A DNA stretch of 64,000 nt from Eonycteris spelaea. Taxonomy: Eukaryota > Chordata > Mammalia > Chiroptera > Pteropodidae. The first letter of the stretch is position 1. Each line of letters begins with the position of its first letter. Where the stretch lies: assembly GCA_003508835.1 (NCBI GenBank), contig PUFA01000081.1:5456001-5520000 (forward strand), written 5' to 3'. This document shows, piece by piece, positions 22,665 through 33,904 of this stretch. The notes beneath the pieces are model-generated. The model did not search any database. It had not been told where the DNA came from and worked only from the letters and a program-made list of their open reading frames with translations. A program made the translations under genes and the position numbers.

Positions 22665-23200
22665 ATAACATTTTACAAGCAGTTCACAGACTTTCATTTT
22701 GTCCTCCTGGTAATCTTATAAAGTGAGTGTTATTATGATTTGACACATAAAGAAAGTGAGGTTCAGAGTTGTTGTTGTAGCCGCCAGCCCCCGAAAGACA
22801 CACGGACCACCAGAACTCAGTGAGTTATAGGAAACACACTCTTTATTCAGCCAGCTGGGTCTGCCAGGGGTACGCAGACCCCAAATAAGCAGCACCGAAA
22901 TGTAGAGGTACATGATTTTTAAGCCCAAAATCATTCTTCATTCTGTCTAAACACAAAGGTCTGTCTTTCTTCTATTTACTACCTGTCAACTCACAAGTCA
23001 GGTGCATAAGCGGGGGTACAGAAGCAGAAAGCTTATTGTTAGAATGTTATGTTCCTATGGGTGACAGCCTATGGACATAGCCATGTTCCCATGCGCATAG
23101 CCAGCAGTAATTTTCCTACAAGTAATAAATTTCTAGCAGTCAGTTTTCAGCCATTACATTGTTAAGTCACTTGGCTAAAATCAGCCTAACTTATAAATAA
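22665..23200 (-). repeat. MIR SINE relic, split by a solo LTR
   Basis: The left arm (22665-22772) is antisense MIR ('cctcctggtaatcttataaagtgagtgttattatgatttgacacataaagaaagtgaggttcagag'). The right arm resumes after the LTR with 'ttaagtcacttggctaaaat'. Joining the arms across one copy of TTGT restores the normal MIR order, so the LTR landed in a pre-existing MIR. Confidence 0.8.
22773..23158 (-). mobile_element. Solo LTR, gammaretrovirus-like, copy 2
   Basis: A 386-bp element in reverse orientation to the copy at 5239-5624 and clearly the same family (about nine in ten aligned bases by eye, with a few indels, such as an 11-bp block near the 5' end present only here). TG...CA ends and a perfect 4-bp target duplication TTGT (22769-22772 and 23159-23162). 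The polyadenylation signal reads TTTATT at 22842-22847 on the plus strand. No internal retroviral sequence. Several CpGs are kept. The two LTRs have different target duplications, so they are independent insertions and not the ends of one provirus. Confidence 0.9.
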
Positions 23201-23719
23201 GATAGTCAAAAAGCAAAACTTCAACCTTCGTGAACAAGTTCATGCTCTACAACACTAGGAGGAAAAAGTACACTGCCCGATGCTCTTAGACTCCGATCGT
23301 TTATCAAAAGTAAGTAAATAAATAAAAGCAATATTAAGCTCATGGTTTATGGAGGCATTTCCACAGGATTCTGTTTATTTTGAAATCTGCATGTACATTG
23401 TCCACGTGGTCTCTATTTATATTCGGAGAGAAGCAGAAAAAACAAATACGTTAGCATTAAGTTTGTTGAAACTGAGAATTATAGCATTCAAGGCAAAAGG
23501 GATATTGGCCCTGGACTTTAATAAGGAAGCTGCACCTCACCCTTCAAGTTCCCAGATTTATAAAACATCACCTCCTGCAATGCCAGGGACCAAACATGAG
23601 TAGAAACCAAACTCAGGCATCTGGATCACAAATGGCAAAACTCAAAATGTCAGAAAGTTTTTATCTTATCTTTCCCTACCCCCACCCCCAGAAAAAGTGA
23701 AAGGAGAAATCAGAAGTTA

Positions 23720-23820
23720 AGAAAGTGAACTGCCCAGAGTCAAATAGCAAGTCTGTGTGACAGGGACTAGATCCCAAGCCACTGTGACTATTAGTTCAGG
23801 ATTCCTTCCTCCACTTTCAG
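23720..23820 (-). repeat. MIR SINE relic
   Basis: Antisense MIR fragment: 'aagtgaactgcccagagtcaaatagcaagtctgtgtgacagggactagatcccaagcc'. Confidence 0.6.
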
Positions 23821-23837
23821 GATATAGAGTAAGGATT

Positions 23838-24082
23838 ATAAGTACAGTGCATGGTTCTGGGCTCAGATGAACCAGATTTCAAATTCTAATGCTAATTCTA
23901 ATTTGTGACCTTAAGCAAGTTATTTAATCTTGTATACACTTACTTTCCTCACTAGCAAAATGGGGATAGTGATAGTGCCTAATAGAGTTAGGATACATAG
24001 AAGCCAGAGTTGTCCTTCATATAAGCACTTAGCACAGAGTCTGACCCAAGGATGTGTTCAATAAATATTAACAGTTTATTAT
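23838..24082 (+). repeat. MIR SINE, near full length
   Basis: Sense MIR with its blocks in order: 'gttctgggctcagatgaaccagatttcaaattc', 'tgtgaccttaagcaagttatttaatctt', 'ctcactagcaaaatggggatagtgatagtgcc', 'gcacttagcacagagtctgacccaagg' and 'tcaataaatattaac'. The best preserved MIR in the window; it abuts the antisense copy at 23720-23820. Confidence 0.85.
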
Positions 24083-24089
24083 TATGCCC

Positions 24090-24610
24090 ATGAAAGGACA
24101 TTATAAACTGCAAAGGACTATCAGATGTTATTTATTACTACAGCCTAATTTTTCTAACAAGGTAATGTAGCATCCTACATAATTTTTTTTTCTCTTATAC
24201 ATCATACTAGCATTTAGGCAGTTACAAAATAATCTATAAAGTCATCTTGTTTCTCATTGTTTTTAGTATGAGAAATATAAACTGTACATATAATCATTTC
24301 TAATACTCCTACATCTCTCAGTGCAGACCCAGATAGTAAATGTCTGTTTGCACGAGGCTGCAGATTTGCCAATAAGACAAATGGCCTTCTCTGACAACAG
24401 TACTTATTCAAAATAAAATTGAAAGGTATGATATAAGAAAAACATGTTTGGTCTTTGTCCAGAGTTTCTGGCACAATGCACCTAAAACCCTTGGGATTTC
24501 TTGAGTGGTAGGTGTGTCTTTTTCACTTATAAGGAATCCTTTAGACCACACTTGAATTTATGCTAAAAAGATGACTCTTAGCAAGGATCCTAGGTGGACT
24601 CAGAGTGGGG
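24090..24610. other. No gene seen; anonymous sequence
   Basis: No nameable repeat. The minus-strand 86-codon frame at 24214-24474 has no domain. Confidence 0.5.
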
Positions 24611-24624
24611 GCTGGTCATCAGAA

Positions 24625-24728
24625 AGACCAAAGGTTATTAAAGGGTGGTAAATGTCAGCCCCTCCAATCTCTGTGGAGAAGAGAGGAACTGGAGATTGAG
24701 TTCAATCAATCATGTTAATGTAAGGAGG
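24625..24728 (+). repeat. Old ERVL-type LTR fragment
   Basis: The 'cccctccaatctctgtggagaagagaggaactggagattgagttcaatcaatcatg' block is a familiar mammalian LTR segment. Only this part is recognisable. Confidence 0.45.
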
Positions 24729-24764
24729 AAGCAAGAGAATTAAAATGTTAATTAAGCTACTTTC

Positions 24765-25195
24765 AGAGACTGCAATATGCTGATCAGCCCTGCAGCCAGG
24801 CCTGGAGGACACCATTAGAACAAAGGGAGGTTTCCAATGGGATAGCTAACAACCCAGCTCCCCACACCCTATGGAAGGGGAAAGGGGCAAACAAATCCTT
24901 TAAGTGGCTGCCCTACACAAATAAAATTGTTCTTTCCCTATGGCTAAAACCATAGGGAACCGATGCATACAAGGCTGGGAACTGCCAGCAGGCATTTCAG
25001 GCTACACAGTCTTCCCCTTCTTCACTGTATGTCCATATGAAAGGGAATGGGAACTAAAAAATGATATGTAAACTGAATGCCCTGAACACTGTGCCTCTCT
25101 TACTCTCTGCCTCTGAGAGGAGGCACTTTCTGTCTGTGGAGTGTTATCCCTTATCTAATAAACTTTCTTTTTGACTCTAACTTTCCTGCTCTAGG
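24765..25195 (+). repeat. Possible class I LTR relic
   Basis: Ends in a U3-R-U5-like arrangement: a TCTCT-rich segment, then 'gagtgttatcccttatctaataaactttc' with an ATAAA-type polyadenylation signal at about 25157 and a short CT-rich tail. A local inverted repeat (ccctatggc.. and ..ccatagggaa) lies at 24937-24959. No clear TG...CA ends or target duplication were found. It could also be an unrelated promoter-distal sequence. Confidence 0.35.
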
Positions 25196-25282
25196 AATGA
25201 TGTACAAATCCTCAAATAAGCCATGCATTGGGAAACAGGACAGCAGGTGTTCATGCCATCATTCACTACTTCATCTACCCAC

Positions 25283-25322
25283 CACACACACACCACACAC
25301 ACACGCACACGTGCATGCACAC
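25283..25322. repeat. CA-rich microsatellite
   Basis: Imperfect CA dinucleotide run with CCA and CG interruptions. Confidence 0.85.
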
Positions 25323-25379
25323 ATTCCCAACACTAGCTCCCTCTGTGACTCCAGGCACAAAGCAAGAGACACTTCCCGC

Positions 25380-25490
25380 TCAGGATGTGCAGAGCTCACC
25401 CAAGGCCTCACAGCTAGCTACCACTAAGACTCCTCTGATGACGACCTGGGTCTTCCAATCTCAGGCCCCACACTCTTTGCACTTCTCTTG
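25380..25490 (-). repeat. MIR SINE relic
   Basis: Antisense MIR: 'agagctcacccaaggcctcacagctagctacc', then 'gacctgggtcttccaatctcaggccccacactctt'. The two plus-strand frames at 25197-25491 overlap it and the CA run, so they are not genes. Confidence 0.6.
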
Positions 25491-25499
25491 ATCTGTTTT

Positions 25500-27030
25500 A
25501 AAAGTAAACAAATTCTGTGCTTACTGACTCCAATTGAAAGCAGAAATACCTTTAATTATTTATACCCAGCAAATGCATTCCATGTCTTAGATCCTGTGAG
25601 AAACCCAATAAAATGTCAGCTTCAAACACAATTTAAAAAAATATGTTAAACTTGATATGGCAATTGAAGTGTGAGCCTGAATAAACAGGCCAAATGGTTA
25701 AAAATAATTATATAACCATGAAAACAAACACAGAGAACAGAAAAGAAAAATAATGCATTCAAATATTTCTCACAGAAAACTGGAAATTTTCAAAGTGGTT
25801 TCAACTTTAAGGATAGTTCAAGAAGGTGTACACCGATAGACAGGGAAGGGATTAATGTTACCCTGAATTGGTACAATGGCCCCCAAAAGCTAAACCCTTA
25901 TATCTTTTTAAGAACCATGAATCTCTGAGAGACCTATTGCTGGGTGGGAACTGTATTGGTGGCAGGGATAAGATAAGATCTCTGATGCTTGAGTATCCTA
26001 AGTTCCCCCCACCCACTTCCTCCCCCAAGGAAATTTAGTTTTTACTCTGTGTCTGGTCCTTCTCCTTTTGCCACAGGATTTCATCTAGAATGACTGTTTC
26101 TGACTGTAATGATCACTAGGTTGACCCATAGTATGAAGAACCATAAAGGCCAGAAAACCTTGTGAGAGTAACACTGGAAATCGAAAGGACAACTGAGTTA
26201 GAGGAAGGAAGAGAGGACTCAGTGAGGAAGAGTAGGAAAGATAAAAACCCAAGCAGGCTTTGAGTCTAGGGAAGTGGAAAGAGACCAAAAATGTGTAAGT
26301 GATTGTGGGAGGCAGTTTCTGGTAGGAGAAATAGATTTAGAAAAAAAAATGCAAAGAGTGAAATAGATTTTAAAGAAAAAAAGACCCCGAACATGGAAAT
26401 CTGCTTTGATCATTACCCAAAGGTGAGAGGCAGGGAACAGTGTTATTTTTAATCAATGGCATGTTCAGGTATTGCTTAACAGGTGCACTCAAGGATTGTT
26501 TAGGTCTCTGGAAGACCTTACCTGTATTTGACGTTGCTATTTACTATTTGATTAGAGCCCAGACACTGTGACATTACATGTTAACCTGTAGATTTATGTT
26601 CAATACAAAAGATATTACCAAACATTAAAGTGTTAAGGTTTTATTGCCCTGAACGATATTAATTAGTTTTGTATCCAACATAGTAAACTTAGGCTAACGT
26701 TTTAAATTCCTGTAAATGTCCAATTTCGCAAATGTTCTTGCAACCAGATTACTACCTCATCGGTTCCCTTATTAATGAGTTAAATAGATTTGACCAGTCT
26801 TTATGTAAAATTTGTATCAGGATCATGTTTTTAACTTTTTAAAAATTGTACTTTGACAGAGTTAAGAATGTAAAACTTCACTGCCACTATCACTACCATT
26901 TGCTTTTGAAGAAAAGTCTCATATTTTTAAAATTAATTTTTAGCTATTAAACTACCTCTTTTAATAACAATTTTTTACAAAAGCATTCTAGACATGTGTG
27001 AGTTATGTCTTTTAGACTTTTTTCCCAGCA
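25500..27030. other. No gene seen; anonymous sequence
   Basis: Unique, AT-rich sequence. Positions 26620-26830 contain several homeodomain-type cores (TTAATTAG, TTAATGAG) without a repeat signature and could be conserved noncoding sequence; see findings. Confidence 0.5.
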
Positions 27031-27039
27031 TGGGAGGCA

Positions 27040-27205
27040 CATTTGGGGAGGTGTAAAGGCCTAGGGGTCAGGAAACCTGACTTCTGGTCCTTGCTCTGCC
27101 TAACAGTCTAGGAACGGCTCCTTTCCTCTCTGGGGCTCAGTTTCCCCACCTGTGTAATGAGAGGTTGGGTCTCTAGAAGGCTTTTTCCAGTTTTAACAGT
27201 CTTGG
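27040..27205 (+). repeat. MIR SINE relic
   Basis: Sense MIR: 'gtcaggaaacctgacttctggtccttgctctgcc' and 'ctcctttcctctctggggctcagtttccccacctgtgtaatgagagg'. Confidence 0.75.
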
Positions 27206-27209
27206 AGTG

Positions 27210-28900
27210 TACTTCTGGATGTTCTCTGTCTGAAATGCTTTTGCATGGCCCTCTAGTCTATGTGATAAGAATGTGCTAATACTTACCCAGGTTCCTCCCT
27301 TCTTCCCAGTGAAGGAAAACAGTCACCACCTCAGGTTGAGCTGAGCCTCTACAGATCAACTGGAAGAGGCAGTTACTGTGTTCTGACTAGAGAAGAATCA
27401 ATCAGACCAGAGTACAGTCCACCAGAGAAAATCAGAGTGAACACACAGAAAAGCAAAGATAAGTAGTCAAAGGCTCTCCCAACCCTGCCAATATGCAAAT
27501 CCCTTAGCATACTGCAAATGAGTTCATATTCATATGTAGGAGAGGAGAATTACACAAAAAAACACTTTCATTGCCATCACTGATAACTATCATATTTAGG
27601 TGCCAATATCAGCATAAACACTTGTGTATCTGTATTCATTTTCCAGTCATTTGAAGTGTTTTTATCTGTTGAATATGTATTATTAAATTAATGTTGATTG
27701 GAGTTAGGAGGCAATTTAGATTAAAATGTATTTCATTGTGCTGTAGGTAAAGCTGAGTGTAGGAAGCAAATTATCCGGCAAATTGAACTTGCTGCACTCC
27801 GAGTACCCATTCCTGGTGAATACTTGATTTCCTGCTCATCTGCCTGGTTTCCTTCCCGGTGCTGACAAATTCTTCCAGAGCTAGTTTCTAGGAGGGAAAC
27901 CAGCCTGAAGGATGAAAGGGGATACCTGGACATGGCTTGGTTCCTGAAGAAAGGCCAGGGAATTCCTCATAGTCTTTTAATAAATAAACGAAAAAATAAT
28001 GAACTGAGGGCAAGTGGTGGGGAACCACTTGCACATTCCTTTGAGTTAAGTGAAGCTAGAGTTGATTTTTTAAATTAAATTAAGTGAAGACAATGAGAAC
28101 TACATTCAATGCAGAAGAAATATAAATTCAGATGACCTTGGTGGGAGAGAAGAAAAAGGTGAGTCAGATAAGGAGTGACAGAGGTCAAACAATCACAGTT
28201 ATGATACAGCTTAAGTAAGGGGACACTGGGAGGCTCCAAACATTTCCACTCTAGTCTCTTCTTGTGTCTTTTCACATCACAAGAGGACATGCCAGCCAAA
28301 CAATGCTTCCCAAAGTGCTGTTCTCTGACTCCATCCTTAACAGCCCCCGTGGAGATAATGGAAGCTGCTGAGTATGTGGCAGGGTGGAATGTGGGAGACA
28401 AGAAGCTCTACAAGACCCAATACTCAGCAAGGTTTCACAGTAGAATCATTCCCCCCACTGAGGTTTCCTGTCACATAAACGTAAGTCTCTGACGCAAAAA
28501 GGACCAGATATGAGGGAAAATTAACACAATAGCCACTCCCGATTATAGTGCTGTGCCTGGCTAATAGTGAAAACAATCTGATGTCTTTCTTTTCAGTGAA
28601 ATTTGCCACTATTTTCCTCTTTGGCCATCAGTTTGGTGACTGGTTAGTCTAATAAACATAAAGAACGGGAAATATGGCCATTTCAAGAAAGTCTTATCTA
28701 ATTATCTAGATAAGTGTGGCAAATTAAAATACAGACAACAGGATTTTCTACTTTCTTTGTAGGAGGATCTACTTGGATTTCTGGAGGGATATTTTGTTTT
28801 GCCTCATTTGACTCTCCAATCTGACCATGTATTGGAAAGAGTCCCATTTTTATAAAGATCAGATTTGGCTCCATTAATGAAACAGAAATAACCATGATAA
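27210..28900. other. No gene seen; anonymous sequence
   Basis: No clear repeat. A short 'tgcttcccaaagtgctgttc' block at 28304-28323 recalls the end of a MER-type DNA transposon but is too short to call. The frames at 28075-28492 overlap on opposite strands and have no domain. Confidence 0.5.
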
Positions 28901-28904
28901 ACAT

Positions 28905-29112
28905 GACAATAGCTAACATTTCAAATGCCTACAGTGTAGCAAGTACTCTTAAATGTTTTACACAAATTACCCCCATTTAATTCTCACAATTCTATGAGGC
29001 ATTTTATATTCTCCTCTCCATTTTACAGATGAGGAAACTGAGGCACAAAGAGTTTAAATTAACCCACCTGATGTCATGTAGTTGGTGTTTTAGTCAAGAG
29101 ACTAACTGCTCT
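28905..29112 (-). repeat. MIR SINE relic
   Basis: Antisense MIR with well-kept blocks: 'aatagctaacatttcaaatgcctacagtgtagcaagtactcttaaatg', 'ttaattctcacaattctatgaggc' and 'tccattttacagatgaggaaactgaggcacaaagag'. Confidence 0.85.
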
Positions 29113-29114
29113 AT

Positions 29115-29570
29115 CAGACAATCCTAAAATCTCAATGACAACATACTAAACATGTATTTCTTCCTCCAATAAAATCCAATTCAAATATTGTAGGTTAAGT
29201 AACTTCTATCTCTGTTGAGAGACTCTTTTTCAAGCATTGACTCAGAGATCCTGGTTAGGGGCCTCTTATGAAGCAAAAGTCTTCGCATGTAGCCCAAGAA
29301 AGCATCACAGAAGTGTACTACATGTGGAGAAAGAAACTTATTTTAGAAGCTTCTAGATCAGGATATGATATGCATTCCACCTCCCACATTTTATTTCCCA
29401 GCACAAATCACATGGTTCAACCTGAATGCAAAGAAGCTCAAAAGTGTAATGCCTGGTTGAGCAAAGACTTCCCACTAACAACTCTCACTATTTTGAGCAG
29501 AGGGTATCAGTTCAGATGATATCAGCCATCCTCTCTGCCACAGCTAGCTAGTCATACAGCTAAAGTTTGA
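29115..29570 (-). repeat. Old LTR-like relic
   Basis: The order 'cctaaaatctcaatgacaacat', 'gactcagagatcctgg', 'cacaaatcacatggttcaacctgaatgcaaag' matches an ancient mammalian LTR-type repeat in antisense. The 83-codon frame at 29268-29519 lies in it. Confidence 0.45.
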
Positions 29571-29969
29571 AATTTAGCTCTTTAAACCTCTACTGGATCA
29601 GCTTCTGACATCAAACTTTGTTTGGGGCACTAGCATTCTTTTTAATATACAAAAGTATATTTCCAAATGAAAACCTCTAAGGAGAAATATTATATATTAC
29701 AGAGGCCAAATAAATCATTGAAATAAGTAAAGCCAGCAGAGGAAAGAAAAGAGTGATGCTCACACCAGTTAAGGGTAATTGCTATTCCAGTTTAAGGCCA
29801 GGGAGATAGAATATGTTGGGGATTATGGCACTCTATCTAAGGGAAAATGTAAATCTGGTATGACTGATCTGATCTGTTACTTTAGAATTTGACTGTTTTT
29901 TCATTTGTTTGAGAAGAAAGACAAGACAGAAATGTCAAATTTTATGATAAAGGTACAGATTTTCAAGGA

Positions 29970-30115
29970 TAAGTATACCTTATTTTATTGCACTTTCCTT
30001 TATTGCACTTCACAGGTGTTGTATTAAAAAAAAAAAAACTGAAGGCAAGACTCTCCATCACTTTATTATGGTGGTCTGAAACCAAACCCGCACTATCTCT
30101 GAGGAATGCCTGTAT
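29970..30115 (+). mobile_element. Tigger1-type MITE
   Basis: The left end 'gtataccttattttattgcactttcctttattgcacttcacagg' and the right end 'attatggtggtctgaaaccaaacccgcactatctctgaggaatgcctgta' are the two ends of a Tigger1-like (pogo) transposon, with the transposase region absent. About 145 bp, with terminal inverted repeats related to CAGGCATACC. An A13 run sits in the middle. Confidence 0.75.
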
Positions 30116-30119
30116 TAGT

Positions 30120-31160
30120 TCTGGCAGGCATTCCATTTCCAGAAGAAATAACTTATAAAAGATAGGTGATTTCATAGAAATGGGCCAAATTGATTGTATT
30201 TGGCGTACTGAAGTATCTGGTGAGAGGGGTCTCCCTAGCTGAGAGCAATGAGAGCAATGGAACTGCTCTGTAGCACCCAACGACTGAACCGCAGTCTTTC
30301 CTCAACGCCCTCTTTGGCGCCATTTAGACGCCCAATAACCTTCTCCATACAGTTCTCTTAACATCACCCTTCTCTCCATTAATCCCAATGCTTAGTCAGA
30401 TTTTATTTTGTAACATTCTTCTCTCCTTTTCTTCTCTTCTCTCTTCTCCTTCTTTTCTGTTCACAGCTTTCTCTTTTCTTTCTGGTCTCAAATACCTCTC
30501 TAATAATAACTTGCAAAAGTTTTTTAGTTCTCGCTCTCCTTTAAGCTATACAATGACCTCTCAAGGAAACATCATCTAAAACAAATGTATCACCCTGCAA
30601 CTCACCAAATCTGACTTCACATCCTTATTTGGACCTTACACTAATGATTCTCAAACTATTGTGAAGGGGAAGCTTTTTATGTTTTTAATTCCCCCGCTGT
30701 CTCAAATTGATAGTGTTGGGAACTAATTTTACAAGAATATTTTCATGTTTCTGCTTGTCTGAGCTTTCTGGGAACTGGAAAACTTGAGTAAAGGATGATG
30801 TATGGCAAATATACCTCGGAGCTGGATATCGTATATTGTTAGACACTAGAGAGATTTAAAGACCTATCTCTCCTGGAGCTATTGGCTTACATTCCAGACT
30901 AGGAGCTATAGACCCCATTCTCCTAGTCTCCCTGGAGAATATGCAAAGGCATAAAATATAGAAGCCAAAGTTTTATTACTGTCAACTGGACATAATAGCT
31001 TCTAACCCTTACTTTTAGTTTCTATGTTCATTATGGCATGGATCATTCCAGTTTGTGGGCCTACACTGATTCACAAACTTTCCTTTGAGTGGCAATGACT
31101 TATACAACCAGCTGGTTTAGTTTAAACTTCAACATTAACCTATTTACAGCTTCTTAATGG
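30120..31160. other. No gene seen; CpG-bearing patch and pyrimidine tract
   Basis: Positions 30278-30334 hold five CpGs in under 60 bases, unusual in this CpG-poor window. Positions 30415-30490 are a strong polypyrimidine tract (CTTTTCTT-type). No repeat or gene is recognised. Confidence 0.5.
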
Positions 31161-31164
31161 AGAT

Positions 31165-31415
31165 ACTATGAGTAGAACTTGGAATAATGCCCTGCATATA
31201 AGTAAGGTTTCAATGAATGTTAACAATTATTGCCATCCAACTCCATTCTCTCTTCACCCTTACTTCATAATGAACTCTCAAGTCTCATTAAATTCATCAC
31301 ATAATTTTCTGTACTTGTCCCTCCCTCTCCCACAGCCATGACTTCAGTTCTGTTTAGACAGACCCTTATCACCACATGGCTATAGTATTTCAATAGCCTT
31401 CTAATCAGAAGCAAA
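31165..31415 (+). repeat. L2 LINE relics
   Basis: Positions 31175-31240 resemble an L2 or MIR tail ('aataatgccctgcatataagtaaggtttcaatgaatgtt'). Positions 31320-31412 resemble an internal L2 segment ('cagacccttatcaccacatggctatagtatttcaatagccttctaatca'). Confidence 0.5.
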
Positions 31416-32125
31416 GGCAGTTCCAGAACACAGAGCTTGAGTGATGAGATGGGCAGTGATTCCACTGACAAAATAAAAAACACACTTAGAAAGCCTATTA
31501 GGAAAGAATACAGCTAGTTTACTTGGGGTGGGGAGGCACTGAATTAAACCAATGTATGGCTGCAGACCCACTAGATGGCTGACCTGCTCCCCACTCCCCA
31601 TGGTTTCGTGTCCACAAAGAACAAGTTACCATGTTCCATTTTCTGCAAACTTCAGTTTCCTTCACTCATAAGAGACAATGCAGGAAAAGAAGAAAGGAGC
31701 ATTTTATGACTTCTTTCATGTCTTCTCAGACAGCCTGTGGTTAGCAGCAGTGTAAGAAGGTGAAGCAGAGAAAAGGAAGGAAAGGCATGGTTGGATGGGC
31801 AGGGCAACATTGACTCCTCCTTTGCAACTACAATAATGTATTCATTGTGACTGGCCACCATGTTATGGTAAATATACACGTCTGTCTGACGCATATCAGA
31901 CAACTCCTGGAATCACTTCTGGTGATTTTGCCAGAAATCAATCTAGAGAGGACTGTTATAGACACTTTCGGTGGCAGAATACCAGGCCACAGTGCTTAGA
32001 GTCCTATAACTTAACCATATGACATTTCTGATTTACAAGTGGGGATTTAAAAACCTGAGCCATAGAGGAGTGTGCTTAAATGGCTACATTTGCTGAGAGT
32101 TTTTGAAAGCCACCACCAGGCACCA
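31416..32125. other. No gene seen; anonymous sequence
   Basis: No nameable repeat. Overlapping minus-strand frames at 31265-31903 have no domain. Confidence 0.5.
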
Positions 32126-32129
32126 GAAA

Positions 32130-32345
32130 GACACTTGGATGCAGATGTCTGGTACAGACACCTAGAAATGCAGATCAGTAGAGAGTCCAGCCTTGGAGAG
32201 GTGGTATACACAGAGACATGACATGTGATGAGATTGTCAGGTCAAAAGTATTTTAAAAAATGATCACAGGCAAGTCCTGGTGGGACCCTTGTATTTAAGG
32301 GTGGAGAAAGAGCCAGAGAAGGACTATTTAGAGGAAGGAAACACA
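32130..32345 (-). repeat. L2 LINE relic
   Basis: Antisense L2-like text: 'gacacttggatgcagatgtctgg', 'gaaatgcagatcagtagagagtcc', 'ggtggagaaagagccagagaagg'. Strongly diverged. Confidence 0.45.
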
Positions 32346-32349
32346 GAAA

Positions 32350-33900
32350 AATAAGCAAAATAATAACACTAATAACAACGACAGGAAAGTATTAGCAAAA
32401 CTATTTGTGGAGAACATTTTAAGAAGGAAGGGATGTCTACAATGTTACGTATTAGAGAAATAAACATATTCAGAGCAGAAACTTACTTAATTTAATTACT
32501 AGGAGAGCACCAGGGACCTTTGAGAAAGCAGTTAGAGTAAATAGAAAAAGTCAAAGCATAAGTGTGCATTGAGACTGACAATTCAGAAATGAGATAGGAC
32601 ACCTGCAAGATTATAGAGATAAGAAAAACAAAGCAATTACTCTAACACAAAATTATACTGCCAATGACCTGATTTATTTTCAATTGTCATCCCAGTTCTT
32701 CCTTCTATCATTTATAAATGCAATACCTACTATCTGTTGTAACAGTAAGTCAAAGCCTCAAATACAGTAGTTTTTAAAAGTCAGCTATCCATGTAAATTA
32801 AGCCAAAAGATAACTGTTGGTTACAGTTACCGGACAACAAAAAGAAAAGCACTCAGTGACTGAACCATCAATGATATTCCCTCGATCTTCCACATTCAAT
32901 TAGAGAGGACTAGAGTTTAGAGTAGAGGGAGGAAAATGCATAAGAAGTGGCATCGATGACCTTACTTGGTGCCACAACTGGGGCAAGAGCTCTCATCAAG
33001 AAAAGGTGAAACCTATGGAGATTGTTCTATTAAAGATTTTAGACACAACTGAGAACTAAAATTCAAAGGTGGAAAGAGGTTAGAAAGATAATCAACTCCA
33101 CCGTCCATTGAATCCTTAATAATGCAGTGTGTGTGAGATAAGAGGCCATGCTTAGAAGCTAGTCTTCTTAATAATCGGGTTCATTGCCAAGCCAACCAAG
33201 TCAGCCCTACACTGCTTTTAGAGCCTTACATAACTAGACATTATTATCCAATGTAGGATGGAACTTGGGGCCAAACCAATTAATTAGATCTCCTCCATTT
33301 CTTGAAGAACAAGAATTATGACAGGTTGAGCTAAATGTTGCAGGAGAGTTTAAAATCCTGTAGATGAGAGGTGTTATTGACTTTTTACTCCCTGAGTTTA
33401 AAAGAATGATTAGAGTTTGATAAGTCTCACTCTTATAAAGCAGCCTCAACTCCTTTGCCTGCTCTACCCTGCCTCCTACCGCCCCTTCTAAATGGACAGT
33501 CATCTCCCCTTATCCACAACTCCATTCACTGCACGTAGTTCCCTTTTCAGTTTGGCATCTCCATGGAAACATCACCTTTTAATCAGACTCTCACAATCTA
33601 CTTTGTAAAGTAAACAAGCCTCCTTTTCTCTGACTACTCCTATAGTCCCTTCAAAGCAAATGAATAAGGTATTTAATGCTTTCTATCTCTTTGTTTTGGT
33701 CCCCCTCTCCCCATTCACATTCATCTCACCAAAGCTTGAAGGATGACTGTTTGTGTGTTTGTTTGCTTGTTTTCTCACTAATGTGTATTTTGAGAAATAT
33801 TGGTGGAGGAACAAGGACAAGAGTAAGTGAAAAGAAAAGGAAGGGGATGTAGGTTGAGAATGTAAGGGATGTGGGGGTGTAGGCGAGGGAGGAGAAAATA
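32350..33900. other. No gene seen; anonymous sequence
   Basis: No nameable repeat. The 89-codon minus-strand frame at 33234-33503 has no recognisable domain. Confidence 0.5.
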
Positions 33901-33904
33901 GGAG

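Noticed and set aside
5239..23158. The two 386-bp LTRs as ends of one 18-kb provirus
   Set aside because: They are inverted relative to each other, have different target duplications, and the DNA between them is L2, MIR, MLT1, L1 and unique sequence, not retroviral.
25197..25491. Two overlapping His/Thr-rich frames
   Set aside because: Translation of the CA repeat and an antisense MIR.
28260..28492. Plus-strand frame overlapping a minus-strand 108-codon frame
   Set aside because: Neither has a domain or neighbouring exon; overlapping frames on both strands suggest chance.
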